Positions 37,514 through 48,583 of a DNA stretch of 64,000 bases are shown here, piece by piece. A program made the position numbers and the translations under genes. Where the stretch lies: the NCBI GenBank assembly GCA_037446115.1, contig JBBIJF010000006.1:62001-126000 (forward strand). Direction: 5' to 3'. This DNA comes from JANWXD01 sp037446115 (GTDB lineage: Bacteria > Acidobacteriota > Terriglobia > Bryobacterales > Bryobacteraceae). A model generated the notes under the pieces. That model saw nothing but the letters and a program-made list of their open reading frames with translations, was not told where the DNA came from and ran no database searches. Within the stretch, counting starts at the first letter, position 1, and each line of letters opens with the position of its first letter.

Positions 37514-39178
37514 TCAGGATACAGGTGCGGGCCGGCGCATGGGGATGCGGAGGCCGGCGCGCTCGGCAAAGCGGATGGCGTCCTCGTAGCCCGCGTCGGC
37601 GTGACGCAGGATGCCGATGCCGGGGTCGCAGGTCATCACGCGTTCCAGGCAGCGCGCCGAGGACGGCGTGCCGTCGGCGACCGTGACGTGGCCGGCGTGC
37701 AGGGAGTAGCCGATGCCGACACCCCCTCCGTTGTGGATCGAGACCCAGCTTGCTCCGGCGGCCGTGTTCAGCAGGGCGTTGAGCAGAGGCCAGTCGGCCA
37801 CGGCGTCACTGCCGTCAAGCATGCCTTCGGTTTCACGGTACGGGGAAGCGACCGAACCGCAATCCAGATGATCCCGGCCGATGACGACGGGAGCTTTGAG
37901 GTCTCCGGAGGCCACCATGCGGTTGATTTCCAGGGCGAAGCGGGCCCGCTCGCCGTAGCCGAGCCAGCAGATGCGTGCCGGCAGGCCCTGGAAGCGGACA
38001 CGCGAGCGCGCCAGACGGATCCAGCGCGTGAGGGTGGCGTCGGAGGGAAACAAACGGCAAACGAGGTCGTCGGTGGCGGCGATGTCGGAAGGCTCGCCCG
38101 AAAGGGCCACCCATCGGAACGGGCCGCGCCCCCCCAGGAACATGGGGCGGATGTATTCCTGCACAAAGCCGGGGATCGTGAAGGCGTCCGTGACGCCCCG
38201 GTCGGCGGCCATACGCCGGATATTGTTGCCGTAGTCGAAGACCACGGATCCCATCCGCTTGAGATCGAGCATGGCGCGGACGTGGACGGCGATGGAATCC
38301 ATGGAGCGGCGGAGGTACTCCCCCGGATCCCGGGCGCGGAGCGCGGCGGCCTGCTCGACGGTGAGCCCGGCGGGGACGTAACCGTTGAGAGGATCGTGGG
38401 CGCTGGTTTGATCGGTGAGAAGATCGGGGACGATGCCGCGGCGCACCATTTCCGGGAGGACCTCGGCACAGTTGCCGACCAGGCCGACCGAAACAGCCGC
38501 TTTTTGGTGGACGGCGTTACGGAGGATGCGAACGGCTTCGTCGAGAGAATTCACCATGATGTCGCAATAGCCGGTCTTCAGCCGGCGCTTGATGCGCTCC
38601 GGATCCACCTCGATACCCAGAAAGGCCGCGCCGTTCATGACGGCCGCCAGCGGCTGGGCTCCGCCCATGCCGCCCATGCCGCCGGAGACGACGAGGCGGC
38701 CCTCGAGCGAGCCGCCGAAATGCTTGCGCGCCGCAGCGGCGAAGGTTTCATACGTTCCCTGCACGATCCCCTGGGAGCCGATGTAGATCCAGCTGCCGGC
38801 GGTCATCTGGCCGTACATGATCAGACCGAGCCGCTCCAGAGCGCGGAAATGCTCCCAGTTGGACCAGTGTCCGACGAGGTTGGCGTTGGCGATGAGGACG
38901 CGCGGAGCCTCCTCCTGGGTGCGGAAGACGCCCACAGGCTTGCCGGACTGGACCAGCAGCGTTTCGTCGTTGCCGAGAGCTTCCAGTTCCCGCACGATGG
39001 CATGGAAGCACTCCCAGTTCCGGGCGGCTTTGCCGGCGCCGCCGTACACGATCAGGTCCTGAGGACGCTCGGCCACGTCGGGGTCGAGGTTATTCATGAG
39101 CATGCGGAGGGCGGCTTCCTGTTTCCAACCCTTGCAGCGGAGGGCGGTGCCGCGCGGGGCGCGAATCACAGTCTCCAT
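37514..39178 (-). CDS. hutU: Urocanate hydratase
   Basis: Adds water to urocanate using tightly bound NAD, giving imidazolonepropionate. 554 residues, typical length, from ATG 39178. Motifs: NNLDPDVAE, YGGAGKAARNW, SGKPVGVF, SGGMGGMGGAQPLA (NAD loop), GLVGNCAEVLPEMV, TDQTSAHDPLNGY with the catalytic-region Cys/Asp, and FVALSGEPSD-like WVALSGEPSD. First gene of hutU-hutI-ftcD-lipA; no histidase (hutH) lies beside it. TACAGT six nt before the ATG may be its -10. Confidence 0.96.
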   Translation of the reverse strand: METVIRAPRGTALRCKGWKQEAALRMLMNNLDPDVAERPQDLIVYGGAGKAARNWECFHAIVRELEALGNDETLLVQSGKPVGVFRTQEEAPRVLIANANLVGHWSNWEHFRALERLGLIMYGQMTAGSWIYIGSQGIVQGTYETFAAAARKHFGGSLEGRLVVSGGMGGMGGAQPLAAVMNGAAFLGIEVDPERIKRRLKTGYCDIMVNSLDEAVRILRNAVHQKAAVSVGLVGNCAEVLPEMVRRGIVPDLLTDQTSAHDPLNGYVPAGLTVEQAAALRARDPGEYLRRSMDSIAVHVRAMLDLKRMGSVVFDYGNNIRRMAADRGVTDAFTIPGFVQEYIRPMFLGGRGPFRWVALSGEPSDIAATDDLVCRLFPSDATLTRWIRLARSRVRFQGLPARICWLGYGERARFALEINRMVASGDLKAPVVIGRDHLDCGSVASPYRETEGMLDGSDAVADWPLLNALLNTAAGASWVSIHNGGGVGIGYSLHAGHVTVADGTPSSARCLERVMTCDPGIGILRHADAGYEDAIRFAERAGLRIPMRRPAPVS

Positions 39179-39184
39179 ACCTTC

Positions 39185-39190
39185 ACTGTA
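39185..39190 (-). promoter_or_regulatory. -10-like TACAGT before hutU
   Basis: Minus-strand TACAGT (39190-39185), six bases before the hutU ATG. The intervening GAAGGT is too close to the ATG to work as a normal Shine-Dalgarno. Confidence 0.4.
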
Positions 39191-39208
39191 GCGCCCGCGG
39201 ACACACCC

Positions 39209-39214
39209 TATAAT
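39209..39214 (+). promoter_or_regulatory. -10 element TATAAT, 9 nt before the zincin start
   Basis: Perfect TATAAT, nine bases before ATG 39224. It shares the 45-bp divergent spacer with the hutU promoter, so the two transcription starts nearly face each other. Confidence 0.55.
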
Positions 39215-39223
39215 CGAACCGGA

Positions 39224-39796
39224 ATGGTAACCGACCCGGTGCCCCGGAGCCGCGAGCTCCGCGCGCAGTACCTGCGCAGCGACACGCTGGATACGCTTGA
39301 GCTGCCGGCGGACGACCGGCTTCGTCAAGCCGCCCGGGGGATCGAGGAGGCCATGCGAACCGGCACGACGGCCACCGTCAAGGAGGCTTGCGAAAGGTTC
39401 CTCAATGAAGCAGCGGCCTTTTACGGAGTGCCGGCGCCGCGGGTGCGCGTGCTGGCGGCGCGGCCCCTGTACGTGCGCGAGGGCGGATGGGCCACCGAAC
39501 TGTTCGGCGATTATGACCCGCGCACGCGCGCCATCCGCGTGTGGATGCGTACGGCCGTCCGCCAGCAGGTGACCTCGTTCGGCACGTTGCTCAGTACGCT
39601 GTGCCACGAGCTTTGCCACCATCTGGACTGCGTGCTGTTCGGGTTTCGGGACACGCCGCACACACGCGGATTCTACGAGCGGGCGGCCGCACTGTATCAC
39701 CATGCGCGGGGGACGCCGCGCAAGCGGCTCTTCTGGCTGCCGCTGCGGGACGGACGATGGCGCATTGACTGGCCGCGAACCAACCGGGGCGGGTGA
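39224..39796 (+). CDS. Small zincin-type metallopeptidase-like protein
   Basis: 190 residues, no signal peptide. A clear zinc motif HELCHHLD (HExxH) occurs at about residues 129-136, preceded by SFGTLLSTLC and followed by a His-Thr-Arg-Gly-Phe-Tyr stretch that could supply the third ligand, as in SprT- or DUF45-like families. I cannot assign it to a named family. Divergent from hutU with 45 bp between starts. Confidence 0.7.
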   Translation: MVTDPVPRSRELRAQYLRSDTLDTLELPADDRLRQAARGIEEAMRTGTTATVKEACERFLNEAAAFYGVPAPRVRVLAARPLYVREGGWATELFGDYDPRTRAIRVWMRTAVRQQVTSFGTLLSTLCHELCHHLDCVLFGFRDTPHTRGFYERAAALYHHARGTPRKRLFWLPLRDGRWRIDWPRTNRGG

Positions 39797-39824
39797 AACC
39801 GGAGGCGAAGTCGCCGGGCGATGG

Positions 39825-39830
39825 TAGGAT
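39825..39830 (+). promoter_or_regulatory. -10-like TAGGAT before the ThuA-like gene
   Basis: TAGGAT, eight bases before ATG 39839, no Shine-Dalgarno between. Confidence 0.4.
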
Positions 39831-39838
39831 TGTCTGGC

Positions 39839-40840
39839 ATGCTCGCGCGCACCATGATGTGGATCTTGTTAGAGATGCTTGCTGTACGGGCCGCGGAGCA
39901 TTCTCTCGTTTTCGAAGGGGCCGCCGGCCCGGGACGCGGCAAGCACATCGTGTTGATCAGCGGGGATGAGGAGTACCGCTCCGAAGAGGCACTGCCGCAA
40001 CTTGCGAAGATCCTTGCCTTGCGCCACGGGTTCCGCTGCACGGTGCTCTTCGCCGTCGAGCCCGAAACCGGGATCATCAACCCGGAGCGGCGCGATCACA
40101 TCCCGGGTCTGGATGCGCTCGCGGGAGCGGACTTAATGGTGATGTTTCTCCGCTTCCGCGATCTGCCGGACGAACAGATGAGGCACATCGTCCATTACGT
40201 GGAGTCCGGCAAACCCATCGTCGCCTTGCGCACCTCCACCCACGCCTTCGACCTCAAGACCAGCGCCACCTACCGGCACTGGGCGTGGAACAGCAGGGAG
40301 CCCGGATGGGAAGGCGGGTTCGGGCGAAGGGTTCTCGGCGAGACGTGGATTCGCCATCACGGCAAGCACGGCCGGCAAAGCACGCGGGGCATCCTGGCCC
40401 CGGGCGAACGCGACCACCCGGTGCTGCGCGGCATCGCGGACGGAGATATCTGGGTCCCGACGGACGTGTACGCCGTGCGTCTTCCCCTGCCGGCGGACAG
40501 CCGCCCGCTGGTGCTCGGGCAGGTACTCAATGGCATGGAGCCCAGCTCGCCGCCGGCAGAGGGACCGCAAAACGATCCGATGATGCCGGTGGCCTGGGTG
40601 AAGACCTACACGGGCGCAAGCGGGAGGACGGCGCGCGTGTTTACGACCACGATGGGTTCGTCCCAGGATCTGTTGAGCGAAGGGTTCCGGCGCTTGCTCG
40701 TGAACGCCTGTTACTGGGCCACAGGTCTGGAAGACCGGATTCCTCCCCGAAGCGACGTAGCCTTGGTCGGCGAATACCGTCCGAGTCCCTTCGGCTTCGG
40801 AGGTTTCCGCAGGGGCCTGCGGGTGAAGGATCTTCGCTGA
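39839..40840 (+). CDS. Secreted ThuA-like domain protein
   Basis: 333 residues. N-terminal hydrophobic segment (about residues 6-17, ending VRAAEH) acts as a signal peptide. ThuA-like glutamine-amidotransferase-fold features: KHIVLISGDEEYRSEEALP, ADLMVMFLRFRDLPDEQ, HYVESGKPIVALRTSTHAF and a late TTMGSSQD. No classic amidotransferase Cys nucleophile is visible. The name comes from trehalose utilisation; the actual role of these secreted homologues is unknown. Converges on the RNase J gene with 10 bp between stops and a short GAGG/CCTC hairpin overlapping its stop. Confidence 0.75.
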   Translation: MLARTMMWILLEMLAVRAAEHSLVFEGAAGPGRGKHIVLISGDEEYRSEEALPQLAKILALRHGFRCTVLFAVEPETGIINPERRDHIPGLDALAGADLMVMFLRFRDLPDEQMRHIVHYVESGKPIVALRTSTHAFDLKTSATYRHWAWNSREPGWEGGFGRRVLGETWIRHHGKHGRQSTRGILAPGERDHPVLRGIADGDIWVPTDVYAVRLPLPADSRPLVLGQVLNGMEPSSPPAEGPQNDPMMPVAWVKTYTGASGRTARVFTTTMGSSQDLLSEGFRRLLVNACYWATGLEDRIPPRSDVALVGEYRPSPFGFGGFRRGLRVKDLR

Positions 40841-40850
40841 GGGCCGGGCC

Positions 40851-42521
40851 TCACACCTCCAGGATCACGGGGACGATCAGGGGACGGCGCGACGTCTGGC
40901 GCGCAATGAACCGCCGGAGTTCCGCCCGGATCTTTTCCCTGACGACTCCCCAGTCGGTGCGCTGCTCCGCCGTGGAGGACTCCAGTGCCCGGAGCACGAC
41001 CTGGCGGGCCTGCTGGAGCAGTTCGGAGCCGTCCTCGCCGGTGACGAAGCCCCGGCTGACGATCTCCGGCATTCCTTCGGTCTTGCCGGTGTGCTTGTCT
41101 ATGGCGATAATCGGCAGCACGAACCCGTCTTCGGCCAGATGCCGCCGGTCGCGGATAACGACGTCCTCGACGACTTCGTCCAGAGAGCCGCTGTCAATGC
41201 AGACCCGTCCCACCGGCACACGCTCCCCTTTACGGGCCCCGCGCTCGTCAATGACGAGGGTTTCCCCGGTTTCGAGGACGAACGCCTCTTCCAGGCCCAG
41301 GTCCCGCAGATGCGCCGCCAGCGAGACGTGACGGGCCAGCTGGCGGTATTCGCCATGAATCGGCACGAAGAAGCGCGGCCGCACGAGGTTGAGCATCAGT
41401 TTGAGCTCCTCCTGGCTTGCGTGGCCGGAGACGTGGACCGGAGGATTCATGCTGCCGTACCAAACCTCCGCCCCTCGCCGGGACAAGTGGTTGATCATCC
41501 GGTAAATGGCTTTCTCGTTACCGGGAATGATCCGCGCGCTCAACACGACGGTGTCGCCGGGCTCGACGGACAAATGGCGGTGGTCATCCACCGCCACGCG
41601 CGACAGCGCCGACATCGGTTCGCCCTGGCTGCCGGAAATGATCACCAGAACTTTGTCCGGCGGGACCTGCATGATCTCGTGGGGACGCAAAAGGACGCCG
41701 TCGGGGATACGCAGCAATCCCAGAGAATGAGCGATCTCGGTGACATGCAGCATGCTGCGTCCCAGGAATGCGACTTTGCGCCGGAATTCCACGGCCAGAT
41801 CAATGAGCTGCTGGATGCGGTGAATGGAAGAGCTGAAGCAGGAGACCACCACGCGGCGGCCGGCGCGGTTGAGGATGTCCTCGAAGCGGGGACGCACGGC
41901 GCGCTCGCTCTCGGTGTAGCCGGGCCGGTCCACGTTGGTCGAATCCGACAGCAGCAAGAGCACCCCGCGCCGGCCGTAATCGGCCAGGGCGTGCAAGTCA
42001 AACAGCTCGTTGTCGGTCGGCGTCGGATCAACCTTGAAGTCGCCGGTGTGGATCACCACGCCGAGAGGCGTCGTGATGGCCAGGGCGACCGAATGCATCA
42101 CCGAGTGGGTGACATGAATGAACTCAACCCGAAACGGCCCGATTTCCACTCTGTCGCCGGGACGCACTTTGTGGAGCGGCGGCAGCCGCTCCAGCTCATG
42201 TTCTTCGAGCCGGCGTTCGACCAGCGCCAGCGTGAAGGCCGTGCCGTAGACCGGGACGCTGAGGTCCGCCAGCAGAAAGGGAACGGCGCCGATATGATCC
42301 TCGTGGCCATGCGTGAGGATCACGGCCCGAACGTGCTCGCGGTTCTCGACCAGATACGTGAAATCCGGTGTCACGATATCCACCCCGGGGAGTTCCTCTT
42401 CGGGGAACATCATGCCGGCGTCAATCACGAGGATGTCATCGCCATAGCGCAGGGCCAGCGAGTTCATACCGAACTCACCCAGCCCTCCCAACGGGATCAC
42501 TTGCAAGGGGTAAGCGGCCAT
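40851..42521 (-). CDS. rnj: Ribonuclease J
   Basis: Metallo-beta-lactamase/beta-CASP ribonuclease with 5'-3' exo- and endonuclease activity in mRNA decay and rRNA maturation. 556 residues. Zinc motif HGHEDHIGA, then HTGDFKVDPTP, SDSTNVDRPG, the beta-CASP motifs (CFSSSIHRIQ, SGSQGEP), HVSGHASQEELK and HGEYRQLARH, then a C-terminal domain. ATG 42521 has GGAAGG seven nt upstream. A long 5' region with hairpins and a strong promoter lies upstream. Confidence 0.94.
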   Translation of the reverse strand: MAAYPLQVIPLGGLGEFGMNSLALRYGDDILVIDAGMMFPEEELPGVDIVTPDFTYLVENREHVRAVILTHGHEDHIGAVPFLLADLSVPVYGTAFTLALVERRLEEHELERLPPLHKVRPGDRVEIGPFRVEFIHVTHSVMHSVALAITTPLGVVIHTGDFKVDPTPTDNELFDLHALADYGRRGVLLLLSDSTNVDRPGYTESERAVRPRFEDILNRAGRRVVVSCFSSSIHRIQQLIDLAVEFRRKVAFLGRSMLHVTEIAHSLGLLRIPDGVLLRPHEIMQVPPDKVLVIISGSQGEPMSALSRVAVDDHRHLSVEPGDTVVLSARIIPGNEKAIYRMINHLSRRGAEVWYGSMNPPVHVSGHASQEELKLMLNLVRPRFFVPIHGEYRQLARHVSLAAHLRDLGLEEAFVLETGETLVIDERGARKGERVPVGRVCIDSGSLDEVVEDVVIRDRRHLAEDGFVLPIIAIDKHTGKTEGMPEIVSRGFVTGEDGSELLQQARQVVLRALESSTAEQRTDWGVVREKIRAELRRFIARQTSRRPLIVPVILEV

Positions 42522-42631
42522 AGGGGACCTTCCAGCGTATCACAGTCAACCAATCCGATCCGGAGACAGAAACACAACCGATAGTCTTTCCAGAGAGTTA
42601 CGTCGAAAAGTTGCGAGATACCTTCAAATAG

Positions 42632-42661
42632 AAATGCTCACCTCCGGGGAGGTGAGCATTT
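42632..42661 (-). terminator. 13-bp terminator-like hairpin upstream of rnj
   Basis: Perfect arms 42632-42644 and 42649-42661 around a 4-nt loop; the minus-strand 3' arm ends ATTT followed by CTATTT, an interrupted U tract. It could end the small transcript from 42739, end read-through from secA and its neighbour, or act as an attenuator for rnj. Confidence 0.7.
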
Positions 42662-42739
42662 AATCAGCCCCGTCAGGCAGGGCGTTTTTGATTGGGAGAA
42701 TCAAGCTCGACGGAAAACACAACCGTCAGAACCTGTGTG
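42632..42739 (-). ncRNA. Candidate small RNA or structured leader upstream of rnj
   Basis: About 108 nt from the predicted start downstream of the promoter at 42746-42774 to the end of a strong terminal hairpin. In 5'-3' order on the minus strand: hairpin GACGG/CCGTC (42727-42709); perfect TTGATT/AATCAA stem with a CTCCC loop (42704-42688); GCCC/GGGC stem (42683-42667); then the 13-bp terminal stem. No open frame with a start and Shine-Dalgarno is apparent inside. It is either a free small RNA, with the C-rich loop able to pair with Shine-Dalgarno sequences, or the first part of a roughly 220-nt rnj leader. Not matched to any known RNA family. Confidence 0.45.
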
Positions 42740-42745
42740 ATTCGG

Positions 42746-42774
42746 ATCTTAGTCTGAGCCAGCCTGCAAGTCAA
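42746..42774 (-). promoter_or_regulatory. Strong sigma-70-type promoter upstream of rnj
   Basis: Minus strand: -35 TTGACT (42774-42769), 17-nt spacer, -10 TAAGAT (42751-42746), with a run of eight T just upstream, almost the same design as the promoter at 13454-13482. Start expected near 42739. Confidence 0.75.
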
Positions 42775-42938
42775 GAAAAAAAACAGCAGAAAATTGAAGC
42801 GCCAACCCGTTTGAGACAAACGGCTTATCGAGCCTCCGCCCAAGCGTGTGTTTCCGCCCCGGTGCAAAATCTCCTTGCGGGCGACTATCGGTTCCGCTCT
42901 AAGCCATTGAAAATCTGCAGGTTATTGACACGGTCAAG
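42775..42938. other. Rest of the rnj intergenic region
   Basis: AT-richer than its surroundings. It holds one short perfect hairpin (CCGTTTG/CAAACGG, 42807-42823) and, downstream of it on the minus strand, a T8 run. That combination could terminate the secA-membrane protein transcript. No gene seen. Confidence 0.45.
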
Positions 42939-43927
42939 TCAGGAACGGGGGCGCGGAGGAGGCGACTGATCTTCCAGATGAAGCCGGATCATGGGATCGG
43001 ACTCGCTTACGCCAAACCAGGCACGGGAAGCCCACCGAACGCCGCCCACGACCAAACCTCCCGCCAAAGCGATGAGCAGCAAGACTCCGATCAAGGCCAA
43101 GATCGTGAGAATCAGGTCGCCCAGATTGTCGCGCTTGCTCGGGATCAACTCGCTCCAGCTCAGGCTGGCGCGATATTGCACGCGCGCCAGCAGTCGCTCG
43201 GCGGCGTCGGGATCCGGCGGGGAAAAGATCACCGCCACCAGCGGACCGGCGCGCTTCACCACCGCCCCGTCCAGCTTCTGGAAGGCCTCCAGCCGCTCGC
43301 GGGCAATGTGAGGGGTGGGGTAGGAGAACAGAGCCAGGCTGAGCTCGCCACGCGGGCTGCGATAGCGCGCCAGCTGGGCTTCGGTACCGTAATGAAACGC
43401 AGCCACGGAAGGCGGCACGCGCGGCTCGAACTTTTCGAGCGAGGCTGGTCCGATCACGAAGCGCTCGGAGTTCGGCGTACGGTCGGCCTTGGGCAAGTAG
43501 TCGGTCAGAGTCGGAAGGGATGACTGATCCAGCCGCGGCAGCCGGTGAAACAATCCGGCCAGTTCTGCGACCTCGGGCTTGCGGCCCTGGAAGCGGAAAA
43601 GATAATTACCGAAGGCGAGCCAGAGTTCTTGAGCCGTTGCGGCGGCCAGCCGGCCGATTTCCGAAGGCTCTGCATCCGGGGGGCGCTGCCACTGGAAAGC
43701 GGCCAAGGCGCTGGTGGGGTCTTTGAGGCGCCATGCCACAGCGGAAAAACGAACCGTTCCGGAACCGTACTGGGCTTCTTCTCCCTCCTCAAATCCGTAT
43801 TCCTCCCAAACGGCCCGGTCTGCGGCCGGGGGAGCCACGGGGCGAGCGGAGAGCTTGGTGAAGGAACCGAACTGGTCCGGCCAGATTCCGGCGCGAGCCC
43901 AAAACGGCGCCAACAGTAAACCGACGG

Positions 43928-43943
<16 letters not shown>
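42939..43943 (-). CDS. Exported protein with a C-terminal membrane anchor, family not identified
   Basis: 334 residues. Signal peptide at residues 1-18 (LLLAPFWARA), a soluble region of about 260 residues with no motif I recognise (IWPDQFGSFTKLS..., FHYGTEAQLARY), a single transmembrane segment near 281-305, and a Pro/Arg-rich tail. Its start overlaps the 3' end of secA by 16 bp, so it is coupled to it. It may belong to a lineage-restricted acidobacterial family. Confidence 0.6.
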
Positions 43944-46789
<2,846 letters not shown>

Positions 46790-46807
46790 ACCGAAGCGTG
46801 TGTCTCC

Positions 46808-46813
46808 ATTCTA
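46808..46813 (-). promoter_or_regulatory. -10-like TAGAAT for secA
   Basis: Minus-strand TAGAAT (46813-46808), 18 nt before the secA ATG; a GGAGA directly downstream may serve as Shine-Dalgarno. The same hexamer appears on the plus strand for the divergent gene. Confidence 0.4.
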
Positions 46814-46858
46814 CCGTAGCCCGCCCCGGCACAGGCCGAACGCACTGCCGCGCTGAGA

Positions 46859-46864
46859 TAGAAT
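46859..46864 (+). promoter_or_regulatory. -10-like TAGAAT for the gamma-glutamyltransferase gene
   Basis: TAGAAT, ten bases before ATG 46875, with no Shine-Dalgarno in the gap. Confidence 0.45.
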
Positions 46865-46874
46865 AGTGGCTCCC

Positions 46875-48578
46875 ATGCGGAGGACGTTTTCGAGCGCCCT
46901 GGGGGCGGTTCTTGTCGTCATGATGTTCTCCACACCGGCGATTTCCGCCGACCGCACGCACGCCCGTTCCATGGTGATTTCCCGGCGCGGGATTGTAGCC
47001 ACCAGCCAGACACTGGCTTCGCAGGCCGGTGCGCAGGTGCTGGCCCGGGGCGGCTCGGCCGTAGACGCCGCGATCGCAGCCAACGCCGTGCTCCAAGTCG
47101 TCGAACCCATGATGAACGGCATGGGCGGCGACCTGTTCGCGATGCACTGGAACGCGCGCACAGGAGAGCTCACCGGGCTCAATGCCAGCGGGTGGGCGCC
47201 GGCCGGGCTGACGCTTGATTTCCTGCGCAGCAAAGGATACCGAGCCATGCCTCAGGACGGCATTCATTCGGTCACGGTTCCCGGATGTGTGGACGGATGG
47301 GAGAAGCTGCACCGGCGCTTCGGGCGCCTGCCCTGGCGGGAGCTTTTCCGGCCCGCGATCTATTACGCGACCCACGGGTTCCCTGTGACCGAACTGATCC
47401 AGGCGGTCTGGGCGGCGTCGGAGGCCAAGCTGCGGCAGGATGACAACGCCCGCCGCCTCTACCTGCCGGAGGGCCGTGCACCCAGAGTCGGAGAGGTATA
47501 CCGCAATCCCGAACTGGCCCACGCGCTGCGTTTGGTGGCCGAAGGCGGGGCGGCGGCCTTCTACCGGGGACCGATCGCGGAAGCGATCCTGAAGACTTCG
47601 CGGCGGCTGGGCGGCACCATGGCGGCCTCCGACCTGAGCGAGTTCCAGGCGGAATGGGTGGCGCCGATCGCAACCGAATATCGCGGGTGGAAGATCTATG
47701 AACTTCCCCCCAACGGCCAAGGCATCGCGGCACTGGAAATGCTGAACATCCTCGAGCGATTTCCTGTGGGCACATTCAAAGCCGGCGGCGCCGACGACTT
47801 TCACTACAAGATCGAGGCGCAGAAGCTCGCCTACCAGGATCTGGCGCGCTACGTGGCCGATCCCCGTTTTGCGCGCGTGCCCGTAGACGGTCTGCTCAGC
47901 AAGGAGTATGCAGCGCGGCGCGCCGCTCTCATTGACCCGCAGCGTGCGCGGTGCGACGTCTCGCCGGGAGACCCGCTGCCCTCCTCCGGGGACACGGTTT
48001 ATCTGTCGGTGGTGGACAGAGAGGGAAACATCGTTTCCTTGATCCAGAGCATCTACCTCGCCTTTGGCTCGGGCATCGTGGTGGAGGGCATGGGTTTTCA
48101 CCTGCACAACCGGGCGGGGCTGTTCAGTTTCGAGGAAAAACACCCCAATGCACTGGCCCCTCGCAAGCGGCCGTTTCACACCATCATTCCCGCGTTCATG
48201 GAGAAAGGCAATCTGCACGTGGGCTTCGGCATCATGGGAGGCCTGAACCAGGCTCAGGCCCACGTCCAATTCGTTTCGAACGTCGCGGACCACGGCATGA
48301 ATCTGCAAGCGGCCCTGGAAGCACCGCGCTTTACGAAGCTGAACTTTGGAGGCTGCGACCTGCTGATCGAAGGACGGGTGCCGGCGGAGGTGCGCGAAGA
48401 GCTGAAGCGCCGGGGCCACATCCTCGATGTGCGGAGAGACTTTGATGATCTGCTCGGCGGCGGACAGGCGGTGATGCACGACTCGGCGGCCGGCGTCAAT
48501 TACGGCGCCTCCTCGCCTCGCAAGGACGGAGCCGCCGTTCCGGAGCCCGATCCCTATTTCGAAACGGGAGCACAGTAA
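46875..48578 (+). CDS. ggt: Gamma-glutamyltransferase, periplasmic
   Basis: Cleaves gamma-glutamyl bonds such as those in glutathione. 567 residues with a signal peptide (about 5-24, ending ISADR). N-terminal nucleophile hydrolase: DAAIAANAVLQVVEPMMNGMGGDLF, substrate region SVTVPGCVDGW, and the autocleavage site at Thr in GDTVYLSVVDREGN, where the classic T-T-H-Y is T-V-Y-L as in YwrD-like members. The conserved GGLNQAQAH pocket is present. The selenoprotein gene follows 5 bp after its stop, suggesting a shared transcript. Confidence 0.9.
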   Translation: MRRTFSSALGAVLVVMMFSTPAISADRTHARSMVISRRGIVATSQTLASQAGAQVLARGGSAVDAAIAANAVLQVVEPMMNGMGGDLFAMHWNARTGELTGLNASGWAPAGLTLDFLRSKGYRAMPQDGIHSVTVPGCVDGWEKLHRRFGRLPWRELFRPAIYYATHGFPVTELIQAVWAASEAKLRQDDNARRLYLPEGRAPRVGEVYRNPELAHALRLVAEGGAAAFYRGPIAEAILKTSRRLGGTMAASDLSEFQAEWVAPIATEYRGWKIYELPPNGQGIAALEMLNILERFPVGTFKAGGADDFHYKIEAQKLAYQDLARYVADPRFARVPVDGLLSKEYAARRAALIDPQRARCDVSPGDPLPSSGDTVYLSVVDREGNIVSLIQSIYLAFGSGIVVEGMGFHLHNRAGLFSFEEKHPNALAPRKRPFHTIIPAFMEKGNLHVGFGIMGGLNQAQAHVQFVSNVADHGMNLQAALEAPRFTKLNFGGCDLLIEGRVPAEVREELKRRGHILDVRRDFDDLLGGGQAVMHDSAAGVNYGASSPRKDGAAVPEPDPYFETGAQ

Positions 48579-48583
48579 GTGTC

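Noticed and set aside
37601..39223. Long plus-strand open frame antisense to hutU leading into the zincin
   Set aside because: Composition is that of a GC-rich shadow frame; the real start with a TATAAT is at 39224.
40838..40853. GAGG/CCTC hairpin at the ThuA-like stop as a terminator
   Set aside because: Short stem overlapping the stop codon with no U tract; too weak to list as a terminator.
42673..42969. Small open frames on both strands in the rnj intergenic region
   Set aside because: No Shine-Dalgarno or -10 before them and no protein-like pattern; promoter and hairpins explain the region better.
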